11,287 nucleotides of DNA from an uncultured Clostridia bacterium (lineage in GTDB: Bacteria; Bacillota; Clostridia; Oscillospirales; Ruminococcaceae), in assembly GCA_946613705.1 (NCBI GenBank), contig CAMOFU010000065.1, positions 1 through 11,287 of the forward strand, read 5' to 3'. A model generated the notes under the pieces. That model searched no databases. It had not been told where the DNA came from and saw only the letters and a program-made list of their open reading frames with translations. Made by a program: the position numbers and the translations under genes. Shown here piece after piece: positions 6,608-11,287 of the stretch (positions within the stretch are counted from its first letter, which is position 1; the number at the start of each line of letters is the position of its first letter).

Positions 6608-6663
6608 AATGTGGGGTATGGCAGCCTGATATCATCTGCCAAATAATTACAAGGAGAACAGAT

Positions 6664-8388
6664 ATGAAACAAACGAAACGATCCAATAGGCTTACACGGC
6701 TTATCGCAGCGATAACCGCGGCAGTTACTATGATGTGCCTGCTGAATGTGACAGCTATCGCCGCAAATGTCAGCTACACAGTCAATGTCAGCGGAACGAG
6801 CTATTACGATCTCGCACAGGAGATGCTCAGATACGTCAACGAGGAGCGCACATCGCTCGGGCTCGGCACTCTGACTATGGACAAGGAGCTGACCGCAGCT
6901 GCTATGAGACGTGCTGCCGAGATAACGGTACACTTCGACCACACACGTCCCAACGGGTCCTCCTGCTATTCGGCGCTGCCCTCAAAGATGACGGGCGAGA
7001 ACATTGCTGCGGGCAACAGCACTGCATCAGCGACCTTCACCCAGTGGAAAAACTCTCAGGGACACTATGAGAATATGATAAGGTCATCGTTCAAGAGCAT
7101 CGGCATCGGTGTTACCGAATGCAACGGCATAAGATACTGGGTGCAGTGCTTCGCATACCAGAATGCGACCGAGACGGAGACTTCGACAGCGATAGTTGAC
7201 AATACCTATGCCGTTGATATCACCGAGGACAGCTGCACTCTGCAATTCAATTACAGCGGCTGGGCAGGCACCTCTTCTATCGACCTGACCGACGGACAAA
7301 CATATCAGCTTGAGGTGGACAGAAAGAACTCGGGCTGGTCTTATGCTTACTGCACCTTTGATGCAGGGGACTTCAACTGGAAAAGCAGCGACACATCTGT
7401 TGCGACCGTTTCCGATACCGGTCTGGTGACGGGTGTAGGCACGGGTACGGCATTTGTCACCGCTTCTGCTAAGTCGGGCTCAGGGAGCGTTGAGATGAAG
7501 GTGAACTGCAAGAAGAGCATTGAGGATGCAGTTATCGACCCGATACCGAACTACGACTATACAGGCAGTGCGATCACACCCAAGCCCGCTGTAAAATACA
7601 AGGGTCAGCTGCTCACCGAGGGGACGGATTATACACTCAGCTATTCTTCAAATGTCGGTGCGGGCGAGTCCTATGTCAACGTGATAGGCGCAGGCAGCTT
7701 CTCGGGCACCAAAACCGTTACCTTTACGATCGACCCGATCGACATTTCCGATAAGGCAAAGTTCAGCTTCAGCGACCTGTATGTCGGTGATATGAACGCT
7801 ATGAACATTGCGGGAAACAACATAAGCGTAACATACAACGGAACGGTGCTCAACCTCAACCGCGATTACTATATCGGCAGCGCAAGCACCAACTATTTCA
7901 CCAAGAGACTGCTTTCGGCAGGGATAGTGTTCGGGGGCAACTACAAGGGCAGCGTTCTGCTTGAAAGCCTTGAAGCCGCAGAGATAAGAGCTATCGACGA
8001 TCAGGAATGGACAGGCGAACCGATCGTTCCGAAGATAGAGGTCTATCCGTCGAACTCATATTTCACTCCGATCACAGAGGGCAAGGACTATACTTATACT
8101 ATCGAAAACAACACCGATGTCGGCACAGCAACGATCACTGTTACGGGCAAAGGCAGATTTTTCGGTTCCTTCACCTCGACCTTCAATATCGTAGAGCCGA
8201 TAAAGGTGCTCAAAGGTGATACCGACGGCAACGGCATCATCAATATGAAGGATTATGCCCTGCTGCAAAGATACTTAAACGGCTTTGATGTAACAGTTAT
8301 CGAGGTCAATGCGGACATGAACGATGACGGAAAGATCAATATGAAGGACTATGCCGCTCTCCAGTTCAGACTCAACAATGCTGTCTGA
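6664..8388 (+). CDS. Secreted CAP-domain protein with Ig-like repeats and type I dockerin
   Basis: This 574-residue exported protein has a signal peptide with basic start, hydrophobic core (12-33) and probable cleavage near A34. Residues 46-166 form a CAP (SCP/YkwD-like) domain, with HFDHTRP (H93), GENIA (E112) and GHYENM (H134, E136) as the family's cavity residues. A BIG2-like Ig domain follows (about 205-282; SVATVSDTGLVTG). Then come Ig-like repeats at about 286-358 and 438-512, which share YTGxxIxPK and LTEGTDYTLSY-type motifs, with a diverged copy between. Residues 518-570 are a type I dockerin with two Ca2+ loops: D519, D521, N523, N527, D530 and D551, N553, D555, N559, D562. Both loops read INMKDYA. 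The dockerin implies attachment to a cohesin scaffold. The biochemical role of bacterial CAP domains is unsettled. AAGGAG lies seven bases before the ATG. Confidence 0.93.
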   Translation: MKQTKRSNRLTRLIAAITAAVTMMCLLNVTAIAANVSYTVNVSGTSYYDLAQEMLRYVNEERTSLGLGTLTMDKELTAAAMRRAAEITVHFDHTRPNGSSCYSALPSKMTGENIAAGNSTASATFTQWKNSQGHYENMIRSSFKSIGIGVTECNGIRYWVQCFAYQNATETETSTAIVDNTYAVDITEDSCTLQFNYSGWAGTSSIDLTDGQTYQLEVDRKNSGWSYAYCTFDAGDFNWKSSDTSVATVSDTGLVTGVGTGTAFVTASAKSGSGSVEMKVNCKKSIEDAVIDPIPNYDYTGSAITPKPAVKYKGQLLTEGTDYTLSYSSNVGAGESYVNVIGAGSFSGTKTVTFTIDPIDISDKAKFSFSDLYVGDMNAMNIAGNNISVTYNGTVLNLNRDYYIGSASTNYFTKRLLSAGIVFGGNYKGSVLLESLEAAEIRAIDDQEWTGEPIVPKIEVYPSNSYFTPITEGKDYTYTIENNTDVGTATITVTGKGRFFGSFTSTFNIVEPIKVLKGDTDGNGIINMKDYALLQRYLNGFDVTVIEVNADMNDDGKINMKDYAALQFRLNNAV

Positions 8389-8447
8389 CGGTATCCTGAA
8401 CAGCATCCCGCTGTAACAGCGAAATTTGAAAGGAGAAACGAGAAGGA

Positions 8448-11030
8448 ATGAAAAAGAAAAACCGTATCTCGGTCAGGCTCAGAGCGGCAGCACTGCTGCT
8501 GACTGCTTTGGCGGTATGCTCGGGCAGTGTGTTTCCTGTTCTTGCCGATGAGGAGGAAACACAGCAGCGGACCGACAGCTCGGAGCTGCCCGAGCATATA
8601 ACTCCCGATGACGGAGACATTGATATAAATGATGATTTCCCTGCGGCCTTTGACCTGCGGAACGTTGACGGCATCAATTATGTAACTCCCGTCAAATCAC
8701 AGGGGGGCTGGGGCACCTGCTGGGGCTTTGGCGCAACTGCCGCCTCCGAAACGAGTATGCTTTACGAGATGGTCAACAAGCAGGGAATGAAGATAGACGG
8801 CTACGACCTTGATCTTTCAGAGCTGCAGCTGGCATGGTTCGCCAACAAGGCACTGCCGATGGATGACAATTCCGTTCCCTCGCAGCGCGGCGAGGGCTGC
8901 TATATAATCAACTTTAACGGCGAGCCCGAAGAAAACGCGCTTACTGTCGGCGGATTCTCTTTTACAGCGACCTCTATCTATTCAATGGGTATCGGCCCGA
9001 TATCAGAGGAAGATGCACCCTATCAGAACAAGAGCGGGAATACCGTGGACGACAATGACGGCTTCCCTATGTTTTACAAAACAACAGGCGAGGACTGGAG
9101 CGTTCCCGAGGAGTATCGCTTTCAGAGCATTATCGAGCTTGAAAACGGCAACATACTTCCCTCCCCCGCCGTTATCACAGGTCCCGATAAGAACGGGAAA
9201 TACAGCTACAGCTACAACGAACAGGCAACTCTCGTAATGAAGCAGGAGCTTATGAACGGCAGGGCGATCTCGGTATCCTACTTTGCAGATTCGCCGTCGT
9301 ATGATGCACTCGACACTGAGAAGCATTATATCAGCGACAAATACGCACATTACACCTACGACACTATGCGGCCAAACCATGTAGTGTGCATCGTGGGCTG
9401 GGACGACAACTATCCACGCAGCAGCTTTCTTCAGGGTACGACCGAGGACGGCAGGGACATGGCACCTCCCGCAGACGGCGCGTGGATAGTCAAAAACAGC
9501 TGGGGCTGCGAAGGACAGAAGTTCCCGCACAAGAACAGCTGGGGCGTGGACAACAGCGGATATTTCTATCTTTCATATTACGACCGATCAATATCCACTC
9601 CCGAGACATTTGATTTCTATACCGAAAACCTCTCCAGCCGACAGGAATACCTTACGATCGACCAGTACGATCTTATGCCGACTAATACCTGTGACGGTTA
9701 TCTCGGCGGCGCACCCATTGTGATAGCGAATGTTTTCAGTGCTGAGACAGATCAGGATCTCAGAGCGCTTTCGACAGAGACAGTGCTTCCGAACACGGAG
9801 GTGACCTTTGCGGTATATAAGCTCAACAAGTCTCCGAAGTCTCCCATAGACGGCGAGATGATCTTCTCAACGGTGGTGAAATTCGACTACGCGGGATATC
9901 ACCGCATTGATCTTGACGAGCCTATCAGACTGAGAGAGGACGACAGATTCTCTGTCACGGTTTCCGAGAAGACGCAGGAGGGCTATACCACTCCCGTAAA
10001 GAAGAACACCAATAAAGCATATGCCATGGAAAAGCTGAATGACCCCAAGTTCATAGAGAATAGCAAAGATATCGGAGCGGCGGGCATCGCCTACTATGTG
10101 GGAGTGATCAACAGGGGCGAGAGCTTTATGTTTGCACCTGATGATGATACGGGGGGCTACAGCTGGTCCGATCTTGCTGACAGCATAGGATCGATAAAGG
10201 AGATAGATATTGCAGACAACGGCGGAGACTATATGACCTATGACAACTTCCCGATCAAGGCATATTCAGATCCGCTGCTCAAGGAAAACAGCGATGTTCT
10301 GCTCAGAGACGGCATCTGGCTGGCAGAGCGCGAGGATGCAGACCCGCAGTATATCGAGATAGTCAACGACGGTTCACGCATCACGGTCATCGACCCGAGC
10401 TCCAAGGAGAACAAGCCTCTCGGCGGAGAATTCATGTACAATGCAGAGATCTGCAAGCTCAGATACATCCTTGACGATACGCCGAACAACACTCACATCG
10501 CATATATCACGGCTGACGGCGAGGATAAGGCAGTGTTCGATTTCAATAACGGTGATGTTATGACTCTGCGGTTCCTGACCGACAAGACGGGTGAGGATCT
10601 CAGCTTTTATGACGACAGTGAGCTTGCCGAGCTTGCAGTTGAATACTACAGAGTGACCACAGGCAGCACTGCAAGGCTGAGAGCTTTAGCAACGCAGTAC
10701 GAAGGCGGGCTTGCCGAGATGGCTGTTATAAATGACGATACCTTTGAGATCCTGGCAGCCTACAAGGTAGACAGGCTTACGGCAGCAGGCACAGACAGGA
10801 ACGGCAATGCGGTCGATCTCACAGCGCCCGTGCCGTACAAGCCCGCAGAGGAAAGCTCCGCAGCCGACAGCCCGCAGGCTGATGCTCCGACCGATGAGAG
10901 CAAGACCGCCGACACGGTAAAGCAGCCTGTTCCGCATTCGGACAACCCCAAGACAGGTGCGGGAATGACTGCTGCATTTGTCATCGCAGCGGCAGCAATG
11001 TGCGCGGCAATAAAAGCAAGAAAGTCTTGA
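8448..11030 (+). CDS. Secreted papain-family (C1A) cysteine peptidase with lectin-like domain and sortase tail
   Basis: This 860-residue surface protease has a signal peptide (basic 1-11, hydrophobic 12-33, cleavage probably after A33 in VLADE) and a short acidic segment to about 60. The peptidase domain spans roughly 63-385. It has oxyanion Q85 and catalytic C91 (QGGWGTCWGF), His in NHVVCIVGWDD (H311) and Asn in VKNSWG (N350). The usual QGxCGSCWAF is altered: a Trp replaces the first Cys and Thr replaces Ser. Residues 400-605 resemble the lectin-like domain often found behind bacterial and archaeal C1 peptidases. A C-terminal region of unknown fold (about 605-790) and a Pro/Ser/Ala/Asp-rich linker follow. 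The protein ends with NPKTG (833-837), a hydrophobic stretch and KARKS, which looks like a sortase sorting signal. AGGAG lies 12 bases before the ATG, a long spacing. It follows the CAP gene by 59 bases with no clear promoter or terminator. Confidence 0.93.
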   Translation: MKKKNRISVRLRAAALLLTALAVCSGSVFPVLADEEETQQRTDSSELPEHITPDDGDIDINDDFPAAFDLRNVDGINYVTPVKSQGGWGTCWGFGATAASETSMLYEMVNKQGMKIDGYDLDLSELQLAWFANKALPMDDNSVPSQRGEGCYIINFNGEPEENALTVGGFSFTATSIYSMGIGPISEEDAPYQNKSGNTVDDNDGFPMFYKTTGEDWSVPEEYRFQSIIELENGNILPSPAVITGPDKNGKYSYSYNEQATLVMKQELMNGRAISVSYFADSPSYDALDTEKHYISDKYAHYTYDTMRPNHVVCIVGWDDNYPRSSFLQGTTEDGRDMAPPADGAWIVKNSWGCEGQKFPHKNSWGVDNSGYFYLSYYDRSISTPETFDFYTENLSSRQEYLTIDQYDLMPTNTCDGYLGGAPIVIANVFSAETDQDLRALSTETVLPNTEVTFAVYKLNKSPKSPIDGEMIFSTVVKFDYAGYHRIDLDEPIRLREDDRFSVTVSEKTQEGYTTPVKKNTNKAYAMEKLNDPKFIENSKDIGAAGIAYYVGVINRGESFMFAPDDDTGGYSWSDLADSIGSIKEIDIADNGGDYMTYDNFPIKAYSDPLLKENSDVLLRDGIWLAEREDADPQYIEIVNDGSRITVIDPSSKENKPLGGEFMYNAEICKLRYILDDTPNNTHIAYITADGEDKAVFDFNNGDVMTLRFLTDKTGEDLSFYDDSELAELAVEYYRVTTGSTARLRALATQYEGGLAEMAVINDDTFEILAAYKVDRLTAAGTDRNGNAVDLTAPVPYKPAEESSAADSPQADAPTDESKTADTVKQPVPHSDNPKTGAGMTAAFVIAAAAMCAAIKARKS

Positions 11031-11062
11031 TGTAATACTATATAATTCGAGGAGGTAAAACA

Positions 11063-11287
11063 ATGCAGTTAAAACATCTGGCAGCGGCGCTGCTGTCGTC
11101 GCTGCTGATAATGGCGGCACCGATCGTTTCTGCTGCTGCCGACGAAGGCATCGCCGTATCGGAGCAGACTTCAAATGAGTCAGTGAGCGAAACGGCCGAT
11201 GACGAGAGCGGCTCCGAAGGTGAAGCGGAGCAGAAGCTTGCCGCCGATTTCAAGGTCAAGCTGAAAAGCAGCTACACCTACACAGGC
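11063..11287 (+). CDS. Start of a third secreted surface protein (partial)
   Basis: This frame starts at an ATG with GGAGG (11051-11055) seven bases upstream and stays open for 75 codons to the window edge. The first residues make a clear signal peptide: K4, hydrophobic core 6-22 and probable cleavage after A26 in SAAADE. An acidic, Ser/Glu-rich segment follows (27-62), then FKVKLKSSYTYTG (63-75). The final YTYTG resembles the opening of the Ig-like repeats of the CAP protein (YDYTG there), so a surface protein with such repeats is likely, but this is inference from a few residues. It begins 32 bases after the peptidase gene and is probably in the same operon. The C-terminus and function are outside the window. 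Confidence 0.8.
   Translation, partial: MQLKHLAAALLSSLLIMAAPIVSAAADEGIAVSEQTSNESVSETADDESGSEGEAEQKLAADFKVKLKSSYTYTG

Larger units (their letters stand above)
6327..6663. other. Divergent intergenic region between gpx and the CAP gene
   Basis: This 337-base region holds no gene I can support. From left to right it contains the gpx ribosome site and leader hairpin, the gpx promoter with an overlapping dyad, a stretch from about 6467 to 6578 in which I see no firm signal, the promoter of the secreted-protein block, and the ribosome site AAGGAG (6651-6656). The region is clearly more AT-rich than the genes around it. Confidence 0.8.

Noticed and set aside
6495..6942. Minus-strand frames overlapping the CAP gene start and its promoter
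   Set aside because: They run across the plus-strand promoter and signal-peptide coding region, lack ribosome sites and show no domain.
8404..8420. Small hairpins between the CAP and peptidase genes (ACAGC/GCTGT and GCTG/CAGC)
   Set aside because: The stems are four to five bases and no T-run follows, so they do not support a terminator.
11041..11046. Perfect TATAAT just upstream of the third secreted-protein gene
   Set aside because: It sits four bases before the GGAGG, so a transcript from it would start at or inside the ribosome site, and no -35 lies at the right distance.

Overview
The window looks like chromosome of an anaerobic Clostridia member of the Ruminococcus/Oscillospiraceae type. 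The clues are a type I dockerin on a secreted CAP-domain protein, a secreted papain-family peptidase with an NPKTG cell-wall sorting tail, an EFR1-type flavodoxin/ferredoxin fusion, strong AGGAGG ribosome sites and moderate GC. This placement is an inference; no rRNA or marker gene is present.

Layout. (1) 13-780 (+) encodes a flavodoxin-like plus 2[4Fe-4S] electron carrier and ends at a strong hairpin terminator (821-865). (2) 898-1656 (-) is an unrecognised 8-helix membrane protein with its own near-consensus promoter (1691-1719). (3) 1738-4374 (-) is a type IIA Ca2+-ATPase. (4) 4498-6326 (-) is a three-gene redox operon in the order gpx-trxA-trxB, closed by a terminator at 4451-4479. It is driven by a near-consensus promoter (6438-6466) whose -10 box lies in a dyad resembling an OhrR/MarR operator. 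(5) From 6664 to the right edge (+) lies a run of secreted proteins: a CAP/Ig-like/dockerin protein, a C1 peptidase with a sortase tail, and the start of a third exported protein with a fragment resembling the Ig-like repeats of the first.

How the genes fit together. The redox operon appears self-sufficient: TrxB takes electrons from NADPH, TrxA carries them, and a cysteine (not selenocysteine) peroxidase with three conserved cysteines uses them to reduce peroxides. The secreted block has one visible promoter (6579-6607) and no clear internal terminator, so it is probably one operon of surface proteins. The CAP protein would attach through cohesin-dockerin binding and the protease through sortase. 

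Several starts were moved inward from the longest reading frame because a good ribosome site marks the internal ATG (membrane protein, ATPase, thioredoxin). I found no tRNA, rRNA, CRISPR array, insertion sequence or phage gene. I saw no wholly new system; the best leads are the putative peroxide-sensing operator and the surface protease/CAP/dockerin cluster.
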